This document shows positions 17,336 through 24,135 of a stretch of 32,338 nucleotides of DNA, in pieces (the first letter of the stretch is position 1; each line of letters opens with the position of its first letter). The stretch is from positions 5,624 to 37,961 of the forward strand of contig DNPJ01000012.1 of NCBI GenBank assembly GCA_003501485.1. Direction: 5' to 3'. The DNA is from Bacillota bacterium (lineage in GTDB: Bacteria; Bacillota_I; Bacilli_A; RFN20; CAG-826). The translations under genes were made by a program, and so were the position numbers. Under the pieces are notes generated by a model that made no database searches, was not told the DNA's origin, and saw only the letters and a program-made list of their open reading frames with translations.

Positions 17336-17803
17336 TTATGCCTTATTAGTGAGACAAAGTAAGACAAAAGAAACCATTTCATTTACACACATACTACGTA
17401 TGTGGTTTCTATCACCTTTGAGATTAAGCTTTTTATAAAATATTTTATCTTTATAAGCAACTGCAATATGTACTTCACCAACAGGTTTTCCACCAACATC
17501 AGAAGTTGGGCCAGCGTTTCCTGTAACTGAAACACATATATCTACATTTAAAACATTCTTCCCACCTTTTGCCATTTCTTTTGATACTTCTTCTGAAACA
17601 ACACTGTACTTATCAATAATTTCTTTCTTAACACCTGCAAGTTTTATCTTTTCTTCAATACAGTATGTTATCAAAGAACCTTTATAAACATATGAAGCAC
17701 CAGGTATAGATGTAAAACAAGAAGCAAACATCCCACCAGTCATCGATTCAACACTGCCTAAAGTTAAATGTTTTTCTTTTAGTAATTTTAATAATTCTTC
17801 CAT
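17336..17803 (-). CDS. pncC: Nicotinamide-nucleotide amidase, stand-alone CinA C-terminal domain
   Basis: The 155 residues cover only the CinA C-terminal (PncC) domain: VESMTGGMFAS (18-28) with the catalytic Ser/Thr region, then VSVTGNAGPTSD and KPVGEVHIAV. The enzyme deamidates NMN to nicotinic acid mononucleotide, recycling NMN released by NAD-dependent DNA ligase. In many Firmicutes a full CinA (with an N-terminal MoaB-like pyrophosphatase domain) lies between pgsA and recA; here the same place holds the amidase domain only. The upstream pgsA gene ends 2 nt away, leaving no room for the missing domain. AAGGAT is about 9 nt before the ATG. Confidence 0.9.
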   Translation of the reverse strand: MEELLKLLKEKHLTLGSVESMTGGMFASCFTSIPGASYVYKGSLITYCIEEKIKLAGVKKEIIDKYSVVSEEVSKEMAKGGKNVLNVDICVSVTGNAGPTSDVGGKPVGEVHIAVAYKDKIFYKKLNLKGDRNHIRSMCVNEMVSFVLLCLTNKA

Positions 17804-17805
17804 TG

Positions 17806-18444
17806 TTAATTATCCTTAAAAACAGATTTGTTTTGAACAAGATAAATGATTCCGGAAATAATAGACATTAATGTAGCTAAATAAAAGAAAATATTCGAAA
17901 TTTGCAAAAACTCCGGCCATGAAGAATCAAAATAGGAAAATGGCCAATCGTTTAATAACAACATTGGAATAGCAACCATTTGAAGAACAGTTTTACATTT
18001 TCCAAATATGTTTGCGGCAATCACCTTTCCTTTTTGAACCGCAATAAGTCTTACTCCATCAACAACCAAATCTCTGGCAATCATTAAAATAACGCAAACC
18101 ATTAAAATAGTTAGCATTGTTTTATCACTTCTTTGATTTGGAGCATATAGTTGAGGAACAAGTATAAAAATCATCATTGAATCGTTCAATAATTTATCCG
18201 CTATTGGATCTAAAAATTTTCCAAATGAGGTTATTTGATTTAATTTTCTTGCAAGATATCCATCTAAAAAATCCGTTAATGCCGCAATAATAAAAACTAA
18301 GCAATATATTAGATAAACAAGATTTATATTTGTATCTCCAATATTCGGTGCTTGAAAATCAATGCAACTTAAAACAAACATTGAAATGATTGTTACTACA
18401 ATAAGAACAATTCTTGATATTGTAATTTTGTTCGGTAAATTCAT
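17806..18444 (-). CDS. pgsA: CDP-diacylglycerol--glycerol-3-phosphate 3-phosphatidyltransferase
   Basis: This 212-residue integral membrane enzyme has about six helices. The CDP-alcohol phosphotransferase signature is complete: Asp58, Asp61-Gly62, Ala65-Arg66, Gly75, Asp79 and Asp83. It makes phosphatidylglycerol phosphate, the committed step to phosphatidylglycerol and cardiolipin. The pgsA-cinA-recA order is conserved in Firmicutes, which favours PgsA over other family members. The N-terminus (NLPNKITISRI) is canonical, and AAGGA lies about 8 nt before the ATG. The 3' end of RNase P RNA lies only about 20 nt upstream and there is no terminator, so pgsA is probably on the rnpB transcript. 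Confidence 0.93.
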   Translation of the reverse strand: MNLPNKITISRIVLIVVTIISMFVLSCIDFQAPNIGDTNINLVYLIYCLVFIIAALTDFLDGYLARKLNQITSFGKFLDPIADKLLNDSMMIFILVPQLYAPNQRSDKTMLTILMVCVILMIARDLVVDGVRLIAVQKGKVIAANIFGKCKTVLQMVAIPMLLLNDWPFSYFDSSWPEFLQISNIFFYLATLMSIISGIIYLVQNKSVFKDN

Positions 18445-18463
18445 ACAAATTCCTTCTTTTGTG

Positions 18464-18800
18464 AGTGTCCGATCCTATAAGCCATGTTTTGTCTAGGATA
18501 ATAATTTATCTATGCTTTCACATGCCGATTGGAATTGAATTCTTCCGTTCGACCTCCCCTACCAAATTTGGGTTTCTCGCTTGTGGGGTTTACCATCGTT
18601 CCACCTTGACATTTCTATCAAGCTCGTCTCTGTGGCACCTTCAGGAACATCATCATGACATAGTTTTAGACTAGTTCCGCCGTTATGCACTCCTGCATAC
18701 CTAACGTTATTTTTTCCGTTAGCGCAATCACTACCATCATCTCAGATGGTGCGAGCATGGACTTTCCTCTAGCAACGCTAGCAATTATCCAGATCGGATA
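18464..18800 (-). ncRNA. rnpB: RNase P RNA, bacterial B type
   Basis: This is the catalytic RNA that matures tRNA 5' ends. The reverse strand contains the universal core GAGGAAAGTCCATGCTCGCA, the ACAGAGACGAGC block, GGTGGAACGATGGTAAACCC, and GAGAAACCCAAATTTGGTAG, which is typical of B-type (Bacillus-like) RNAs. The end element AAAACATGGCTTATAGGATC is also present. The P1 helix is visible: TCCGATC near 18798-18792 pairs with GATCGGA near 18475-18468. The length of about 337 nt is shorter than the 401 nt of B. subtilis, so peripheral stems are trimmed. The ends are estimated from P1. gpsB ends 4 nt before it, and gpsB-rnpB adjacency is common in Firmicutes. Confidence 0.96.
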
Positions 18801-18803
18801 TAT

Positions 18804-19166
18804 TTATTTTATTTTATTTGGGTCAATACCTCTAGAATAAAGTGCTTTTTCTAAAGCATTAATACGCTGTAACAAATCAATATTTTCGCTTGTTACATTG
18901 GTTTTATCTTTGATCCCTTCAAGACGTTTTTGGTATTTAGCTATTTCAATATCTTTCTTTCTTGTCTCGTCTTTAAGTTTTTTTATATTTCCTTCAAGCT
19001 CGGCAATATAATCCTTGGCTTCCTTATAGAAGCTTTCATAAAATCGGTAGTCATCAACTACTTTATCAAGGCTTGAATCGACTTGAAATGCATCATAGCC
19101 TTTAACATTTTTGCTAAATTTTAGATTAAGCAAAGTATTGGAATCAAAATTAATTTTTCTAGCCAT
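18804..19166 (-). CDS. gpsB: GpsB/DivIVA-like cell-division protein
   Basis: The product has 120 residues from the ATG at 19166. That start has GGAGAG 4-5 nt upstream; the open frame reaches a TTG at 19178, which itself overlaps that site. The N-terminal 60 residues are a DivIVA/GpsB lipid-binding domain (LNLKFSKNVKGYDAFQVD, then DDYRFYESFY), followed by a Lys/Glu-rich coiled coil and a short C-terminal helix (about 95-113). GpsB shuttles penicillin-binding proteins between septum and sidewall. Size, single short coiled coil and the rnpB neighbour favour GpsB over DivIVA. A TATAAT at 19188-19193 would give a leader of about 14 nt. Confidence 0.87.
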   Translation of the reverse strand: MARKINFDSNTLLNLKFSKNVKGYDAFQVDSSLDKVVDDYRFYESFYKEAKDYIAELEGNIKKLKDETRKKDIEIAKYQKRLEGIKDKTNVTSENIDLLQRINALEKALYSRGIDPNKIK

Positions 19167-19187
19167 TATTCTCTCCAAGACGTTTTA

Positions 19188-19215
19188 ATTATATTAAAAA
19201 TTCAAATTAAAACAA
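19188..19215 (-). promoter_or_regulatory. Putative gpsB promoter
   Basis: TATAAT (19188-19193) is a consensus -10. The -35 candidate TTGTTT (19210-19215) is weak at 16 nt. It is back to back with the exonuclease promoter in an 87-nt AT-rich gap. Confidence 0.45.
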
Positions 19216-19225
19216 ACACTTTTAC

Positions 19226-19254
19226 TTAAAATATTTTTAAAGTAATGATATAAT
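19226..19254 (+). promoter_or_regulatory. Promoter of the exonuclease-recU operon
   Basis: TGATATAAT (19246-19254) is a full extended -10. TTAAAA (19226-19231), 17 nt upstream, is a partial -35. The start site would be near 19261, only about 5 nt before the ATG at 19266. Confidence 0.65.
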
Positions 19255-19265
19255 GCAAAATAATT

Positions 19266-19991
19266 ATGAAAGAATTAGAAAAACATATACAAAAACGTCG
19301 TTCATTATGCTTCCTTGATTTAGAAGGAACACAGTTTTCGCATGAGATGATCGCTATCGGAGCGGTTAAAGTTGATCTAGCAAAAGATATGACAATAAAA
19401 AAGTTTCACAAAGGTTTTTATACCCTTGTCAAAGCAAAAAATAAAATTGGCAAAGTTGTAACTGATTTAACCCATATTACAGAAGATATGACAAAAAAAG
19501 ACGGGGTTTCTTTTCGTGTTGCAATAAATGAATTAAAAAAATATCTCGGAATAAACTTTACAAAAACATTATTTGTGACATTCGGGTCACACGATTTACG
19601 AATATTGTCACAATCTTTAGCTTATAATCTCGACGCTAATACGGACGATGTTCATCTCATGATAAAGCATTCATTCGATTTAAGTGATTTCATTTCCTCA
19701 TTTGTTAAAGATGAAAACGGCAATACCTATTCCCTTGCAAACATGTTAAAGGTTTTTAATGTTGATTTTAAAGGAACGCAACACAATGCCTATGCCGATG
19801 CTTTAAATCTTGCCTACCTATATGATGCGATGCTTCACAATAAAGCTATTATGAAGGTTGAATACAAAAAAGTATTACAAAAAATGAGACATTTACCATC
19901 TCCAATTCATCAAGTAATTGAAAAATTAACTTCTGGAGAAAGTGTGTCTTCAGAAGATTTTGATAAATTTGTGAGCGATTCTTTAGAATGA
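19266..19991 (+). CDS. DEDDh 3'-5' exonuclease
   Basis: This 241-residue nuclease of the RNase T/DNA polymerase III epsilon superfamily shows all catalytic positions: Asp18 and Glu20 in FLDLEGT, Asp110 in GSHDLRIL, and His173 with Asp178 in HNAYADALNLA (the DEDDh HxxxxD). A C-terminal extension of about 45 charged residues follows. It overlaps recU by 4 bp (ATGA), so it may work with Holliday-junction processing or repair; that is inference from context. The ATG at 19266 is the only start that keeps Asp18, since the next in-frame Met is residue 28. No Shine-Dalgarno sequence precedes it and the promoter is almost on top of it. Confidence 0.85.
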   Translation: MKELEKHIQKRRSLCFLDLEGTQFSHEMIAIGAVKVDLAKDMTIKKFHKGFYTLVKAKNKIGKVVTDLTHITEDMTKKDGVSFRVAINELKKYLGINFTKTLFVTFGSHDLRILSQSLAYNLDANTDDVHLMIKHSFDLSDFISSFVKDENGNTYSLANMLKVFNVDFKGTQHNAYADALNLAYLYDAMLHNKAIMKVEYKKVLQKMRHLPSPIHQVIEKLTSGESVSSEDFDKFVSDSLE

Positions 19992-20572
19992 TCAATTATC
20001 CAAATGGTAAAAAAATAGAAAATTGCAAAAAAGCAAAAGTGATAAAACACAAAAATATTTTTAATGCCGCTAATAGAGGTATGTCCCTTGAAAGCGATAT
20101 TAACGATTCTAATCAATATTATTTAGAAAAGAATTTATGTCTAATCACAAAAAGACCAACTCCAATTAATATTGTTAAAGTTGATTACAGCAAAGGGGCG
20201 AGAATTATTGACGCCTATTTTGAAAAGCAATCCACCACCGATTATAACGGTATATACAAATCACGCTACATTGATTTTGAAGCCAAACAAACTCAATCAA
20301 CTACATCTTTTCCTTTAAGCAATATACCAATTCAACAAATCAAACATCTTAAAAAAGTTATCGAATTTGGAGGAATTGCTTTTTTTATTATCCAATTTAC
20401 TAAATTAAATGAAACATATTTAATAGACGCAAATTTTATAATCGATTTTAAAGAAAAAAATGAACGTCATTCTATTCAATATTCATTTATAAAAGAAAAT
20501 GGAAAATTAATAAAAGTTGGATATCATCCTAGACTTGATTATCTATCAATTATTGATGAGCTATATTTTTGA
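19988..20572 (+). CDS. recU: Holliday junction resolvase RecU
   Basis: RecU is the Firmicutes enzyme that cuts four-way junctions and modulates RecA. The 194-residue product shows NRGMSLESDIN near the N-terminus, then TTDYNGIYKSRYIDFEAKQT with the metal-binding acidic residues Asp85 and Glu98 and catalytic Lys100, and PLSNIPIQQIKHL. Its length is normal. In B. subtilis recU is paired with ponA, near nth and dnaD; here ponA is replaced by the exonuclease gene, while nth-dnaD still face recU. The last 23 bp overlap the 3' end of nth on the opposite strand. Confidence 0.93.
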   Translation: MINYPNGKKIENCKKAKVIKHKNIFNAANRGMSLESDINDSNQYYLEKNLCLITKRPTPINIVKVDYSKGARIIDAYFEKQSTTDYNGIYKSRYIDFEAKQTQSTTSFPLSNIPIQQIKHLKKVIEFGGIAFFIIQFTKLNETYLIDANFIIDFKEKNERHSIQYSFIKENGKLIKVGYHPRLDYLSIIDELYF

Positions 20573-21185
20573 AATATAAGCAATATTTTTTCATTTCACA
20601 ATCATCGCATAACGGCTTTTTTGCTTTACAGATATTTCTTCCAAAAGATATTAATTGATGATTTACCAAAATAGTTTTTTCTTGAGGTATTAGTTTCAAT
20701 AATTTACTTTCTATTTCTTTAACACTATTATTTTCTGAAGCGATATTTAGTCTTTTACTTATACGCTGCACATGTGTGTCAACTGCCAAAAAGGGAAGGT
20801 GATACATTTCTGCAAGAAAACAATTTTTGGTTTTATTACCAACGCCTGGAAGAGATAATAATTCTTCCTCATCGTTAGGTACTTTAGAATTGTATTTTTC
20901 TATTAAAATCCTTGCAATTTCCTTAATATTTTTGCTTTTAACATCGCTCATTCCAAGTCTATAAATGCATCCTTGAATTTCTTCTTTAGTTGCATTATTT
21001 AATTCGTTTAATGTTTGAAACCTTTTAAAAAGAACTTCTGTTACTTTGTTAACTGCTTTGTCAGTAGTTTGAGCAGAAAGCATAATAGCAATCAAAAGTT
21101 CATAATCATTTGAATAATTTAATTCGCAATGCGCATTCGGATAAAGTTTGTTTAGATAAGATAAAAATATATTTAAATTAATCAT
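20550..21185 (-). CDS. nth: Endonuclease III (DNA glycosylase/AP lyase)
   Basis: This 211-residue base-excision enzyme removes oxidised pyrimidines. The helix-hairpin-helix LPGVGNKT (112-119) carries catalytic Lys118, and Asp136 is in AVDTHV. The [4Fe-4S] ligands are Cys186, Cys193, Cys196 and Cys202, the exact C-x6-C-x2-C-x5-C spacing. The dnaD-nth pair is conserved in Bacilli; nth starts 8 nt inside the end of dnaD. It converges on recU with a 23-bp overlap and there is no hairpin between them. Confidence 0.96.
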   Translation of the reverse strand: MINLNIFLSYLNKLYPNAHCELNYSNDYELLIAIMLSAQTTDKAVNKVTEVLFKRFQTLNELNNATKEEIQGCIYRLGMSDVKSKNIKEIARILIEKYNSKVPNDEEELLSLPGVGNKTKNCFLAEMYHLPFLAVDTHVQRISKRLNIASENNSVKEIESKLLKLIPQEKTILVNHQLISFGRNICKAKKPLCDDCEMKKYCLYFKNIAHQ

Positions 21186-21825
21186 TGATCCATTTTGTTT
21201 TGGCTATTTCCATAGCTTTTTCAATGTCATCATCCCAAACTTCTTTTACATTCGAGATGCCTTCTTTTTCAATATCATCTCTTGTTTTCCATTGAACGAG
21301 GAGCTTATCTACACTTTTAAGAGTTTTCTTGCCTTTTCTTAATGTTTCATGAAGTGCATTTATAATAGTTTCATCACTGAAACCATCATTGACCCATTCA
21401 TTAATTAAAGATAATTCTAATGGAGACAATGAACGTTTTAATTCTCTTTCAAAAACTTCATATATATTTGATATATATTGACTTTTCTCCTCACTTGAGG
21501 AAATTTCTTGTTCTTTGGCAAGCGACAATTGAAAAGCTTCATATAACTTCTTTTGAAGAGGTTTTAATGAAATCTTTGTTTTCTTTCCAATATCATAGAC
21601 AAGAAAATTCTTTTCAATCAAACCAACCATTATTTTATCGAGTTCTTTTGTTGATAAATTCATTTTCAAAGACAATAAATCTGGAGTCACTAAAGTATTT
21701 TTCTGACTTAAAAGATGATCAACCATAAAAATGACCGCTAATTCGTTTTCGCTAATTTTTAGCTTTTTATAATATTCTAGAAGTAAGTAGTGGAAGTCTA
21801 AAGCTTCCATTTGAACATTTGACAT
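21178..21825 (-). CDS. dnaD: Replication initiation protein DnaD
   Basis: The product has 215 residues. The N-terminal half (about 10-75) is a winged-helix oligomerisation domain with YYKKLKISENELAVIFM. The C-terminal DnaD/DnaB_2 domain (about 125-190) shows FERELKRSLSPLELSLINEW and ALHETLRKGKKTLKSVDKLL, ending in the tryptophan motif VQWKT. DnaD remodels DnaA-bound origin DNA and helps load the helicase during initiation and restart. No ribosome-binding site precedes the ATG at 21825, and the upstream gene ends 33 nt away. An in-frame ATG five codons later has none either. Confidence 0.92.
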   Translation of the reverse strand: MSNVQMEALDFHYLLLEYYKKLKISENELAVIFMVDHLLSQKNTLVTPDLLSLKMNLSTKELDKIMVGLIEKNFLVYDIGKKTKISLKPLQKKLYEAFQLSLAKEQEISSSEEKSQYISNIYEVFERELKRSLSPLELSLINEWVNDGFSDETIINALHETLRKGKKTLKSVDKLLVQWKTRDDIEKEGISNVKEVWDDDIEKAMEIAKTKWIND

Positions 21826-21858
21826 AATGCTTATATGTTACAAGGTTTAATTAATAAA

Positions 21859-22464
21859 TTAAACTTTTTTCTTATTTTCTTCATTTATTTTCTGTGGGTT
21901 TAATTCTTTCAATAAGCCATAGTTTTCTTTTATTGCTTCTAATGAATTTGCTTCAATCATAAAATTTAATTTTTTTGCAAATCTTTCCGCTCTTAAAATT
22001 CTCAATGGATCTTCTTTAATTCTTTTTTCAGGATCGCCAATAAAACGAATAATTTTATTTTTTAAATCTGATAAACCACCACAAAAATCATAAATTTTAT
22101 AATTTTCATCTATATATAGAGCATTAATAGTAAAATCTCTTCTTATATAGTCTTTTTCTAAATCTTTTGTGAAGACAACTTTGTTAGGATGACGATAGTC
22201 TTTATACCCTTCTTCAATTCTTAATGTTGTTATATCAACATGGAATTTATCAATTTTTATTTTTACTGTTCCAAATCTTTCAAATGTGTAATTTCCATTC
22301 ACAAGAAATTTCTTCATTTCATTTGGAGTGGCGTCGCTAACAAAATCATAATCATCAAAATCGATCCCAAGAAGCATATCTCTAGATGTTCCACCAATCA
22401 TGTAAAGACGGAAACCGTTTTGATTAAATAAATGCGCTAAAGAATCAAATAATCTATTTTGCAT
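21859..22464 (-). CDS. cca: tRNA nucleotidyltransferase/poly(A) polymerase family, C-terminally short
   Basis: The 201 residues hold the head and part of the neck of a class II nucleotidyltransferase. They include GGTSRDMLLG (24-33), the metal-binding Asp38 and Asp40 in DDYDF, Asp78 in FHVDITT, RRDFTINAL (108-116), DFCGGLSDL and EDPLRILRAERF. CCA-adding enzymes normally have about 380-450 residues; the body and tail domains that hold tRNA are missing. The frame ends in ENKKKV and a stop, and only 33 nt separate it from dnaD, so no displaced C-terminal half is present. The ATG at 22464 has no ribosome-binding site and coincides with the predicted transcription start. It could be a minimal active enzyme, an enzyme needing a partner, or a decayed gene. 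Confidence 0.8.
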   Translation of the reverse strand: MQNRLFDSLAHLFNQNGFRLYMIGGTSRDMLLGIDFDDYDFVSDATPNEMKKFLVNGNYTFERFGTVKIKIDKFHVDITTLRIEEGYKDYRHPNKVVFTKDLEKDYIRRDFTINALYIDENYKIYDFCGGLSDLKNKIIRFIGDPEKRIKEDPLRILRAERFAKKLNFMIEANSLEAIKENYGLLKELNPQKINEENKKKV

Positions 22465-22470
22465 ATTTTT

Positions 22471-22498
22471 ATTATATAAAAAAAGAAGCCATTATCAA
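22471..22498 (-). promoter_or_regulatory. Promoter of cca embedded in the hup terminator
   Basis: On the reverse strand TTGATA (22493-22498) and TATAAT (22471-22476) are spaced 16 nt apart. The -35 lies in the loop of the hup terminator and the -10 directly follows its U-run. The calculated +1 is 22464, the first base of the cca ATG. Confidence 0.6.
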
Positions 22499-22508
22499 TC
22501 GGCTTCTT
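22476..22508 (-). terminator. Intrinsic terminator of hup
   Basis: AAGAAGCC (22483-22490) and GGCTTCTT (22501-22508) form a perfect 8-bp stem with a 10-nt loop. A run of T follows on the reverse strand (22478-22482 and beyond). It starts 14 nt after the hup stop. Confidence 0.9.
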
Positions 22509-22521
22509 ATTTCTAATCTTA

Positions 22522-22794
22522 TTAGTTGAGTTTTGCTTTGAAGGTCTTTGAAGGTCTAAAAGCAATTGTTGAACTTGCAGGAATAACAATATGTGAACCA
22601 TCAGATGGATTTGTTCCTTTACGTTCTTTGCGATCTTTTTTCTCAAAGATACCAAAACCAGAAAGCTTAACTTCTTCACCATTAACGATTGATTTTTCAA
22701 TTAAGGCAAGAAATTCGTCGACGACATTTTCCACATCTGCACGGGAAACATCAACTTTTTCGCTAACAAGTTGCATTAATTCGGCTTTGTTCAT
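22522..22794 (-). CDS. hup: Histone-like DNA-binding protein HU
   Basis: This 90-residue protein has the complete HU fold: two N-terminal helices (NKAELMQLVSEKV, then VENVVDEFLALIEK), the turn KLSGFGIFEKKDRKERKGTNP, the minor-groove arm with IVIPAS, and the closing FRPSKTFKAKL. HU dimers bend and compact DNA. AAGGAG about 9 nt upstream supports the start. It has its own promoter within the end of der and its own terminator, so it is expressed alone, as expected of an abundant protein. Confidence 0.96.
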   Translation of the reverse strand: MNKAELMQLVSEKVDVSRADVENVVDEFLALIEKSIVNGEEVKLSGFGIFEKKDRKERKGTNPSDGSHIVIPASSTIAFRPSKTFKAKLN

Positions 22795-22825
22795 ATATAT
22801 AGCTCCTTTTCTTTAAGTTTATTTT

Positions 22826-22855
22826 ATTATACACGTTCTCTAAGGACAATTTCAA
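22826..22855 (-). promoter_or_regulatory. hup promoter
   Basis: TTGAAA (22850-22855) and TATAAT (22826-22831) are spaced 18 nt apart on the reverse strand, a near-consensus sigma-A promoter inside the 3' end of der. It gives a leader of about 25 nt before the hup ATG. Confidence 0.72.
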
Positions 22856-24134
22856 TCGGAGTTCCATCAAGATTAAACGAATCTCTCAATCTATTCTCGA
22901 TATATCTCATATAAGAGAAATGGGCGTATTTCGGCTTGTTGACAAATAAAACAAATGTTGGAGGGCAAGAATTTGCTTGATTTGCAAAATATATTTTCAA
23001 TCTACCATGATTAAATTCAGGAGCTTCATTCATCGTTTGTGCATCTTGAATAACATCGTTTAAAAGACTGGTAGGTACATGCGTATCATATGCTTCATGA
23101 ACCATTTTTATCATTTTATAAATATTATCAATCTTGGATTTGTTTAAAGCTGAAACAAATACAATTGGAGCATAATCGATAAAAACAAACTCTTTGCGAA
23201 TCTTCTTTTCAAATTCAGATTGAGTATTTTGTTCTTTTTTAATTAAATCCCATTTATTTACAACGATAACAATCGCTTTTTTCTTTTCGACAGCATATCC
23301 GACAACATGTTTGTCTTGTTCAATAATGCCTTCATTCGCATCTATAACAAACAAAACAATTTCACTTCTATCGATAGCCGCTAAAGCGCGCAAAGAAGAA
23401 TATTTATCTACTCCTTCATAAATTTTACCACGCTTTTTTAATCCTGCTGTATCGATGACAACATAATTTTGCCCATCTTTGGTAAAAGGTGTATCAACTG
23501 AATCTCTAGTTGTTCCAACTATATTTGAAACAATGACACGATCTTTATTTAGCAGAGCATTCACTAAGGATGACTTACCAACATTCGGACGCCCAATAAT
23601 CGAAAAAGTAATAGCGTCAGTATAATCATCATCTTTTTTATCAGGAAGATTTTTGATAATTTTATCCAAAATATCTCCGATGCCAATGCCGTGTTCTCCG
23701 CTTGTAGGAATAGGTTCTCCAAGACCTAATGAATAAAATTCCCCTAGGTTTGGTACCATTTCATAACTATCAATTTTGTTTACAGCTAAAATAACTGGTT
23801 TTTTTGTTTTATATAACATTTTTGCAATGAGTCTATCATCATTGCTTACACCTTTTTTTCCATCAGCAATAAATACAATTACATCTGCTTCATCAATTGC
23901 TAGTTGGGCTTGCATTCGAATTTGCTCTTGAAATGGTCTATCCGCAACTTCTATACCACCAGTATCAATAAGTCTAAATTCTTTGCCAAGCCAACTTGTT
24001 GTTTCATATAAACGATCTCTAGTTACACCAGGCTGATCATCAACAATTGAACGTCTTCTACCAATGATACGATTAAAAATAGTTGATTTACCAACGTTTG
24101 GACTACCAATAAGCGCTACTACACCTAATGCCAT
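22827..24134 (-). CDS. der: Ribosome-assembly GTPase Der (EngA)
   Basis: Der matures the 50S subunit using two GTPase domains. With the ATG at 24134 the product has 435 residues, the family norm. The first P-loop is GSPNVGKST (10-18) with DTGG and NKID; the second is GRPNVGKSS (about 181-189) with DTAG and NKWD; a KH-like domain ends the protein. The first P-loop has GSP instead of the usual GRP. The frame is open to a TTG at 24146, but the ATG sits one base after the cmk stop, with GGTGA about 6 nt upstream, and fits the family start (ALGVVALIG). Confidence 0.96.
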   Translation of the reverse strand: MALGVVALIGSPNVGKSTIFNRIIGRRRSIVDDQPGVTRDRLYETTSWLGKEFRLIDTGGIEVADRPFQEQIRMQAQLAIDEADVIVFIADGKKGVSNDDRLIAKMLYKTKKPVILAVNKIDSYEMVPNLGEFYSLGLGEPIPTSGEHGIGIGDILDKIIKNLPDKKDDDYTDAITFSIIGRPNVGKSSLVNALLNKDRVIVSNIVGTTRDSVDTPFTKDGQNYVVIDTAGLKKRGKIYEGVDKYSSLRALAAIDRSEIVLFVIDANEGIIEQDKHVVGYAVEKKKAIVIVVNKWDLIKKEQNTQSEFEKKIRKEFVFIDYAPIVFVSALNKSKIDNIYKMIKMVHEAYDTHVPTSLLNDVIQDAQTMNEAPEFNHGRLKIYFANQANSCPPTFVLFVNKPKYAHFSYMRYIENRLRDSFNLDGTPIEIVLRERV

Positions 24135-24135
24135 T

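Noticed and set aside
21845..21870. Plus-strand hairpin with T-run after cca
   Set aside because: GTTTAAT/ATTAAAC with a T-run points in the plus direction where no gene needs termination; on the minus strand no T-run follows, so I do not call a terminator for cca.
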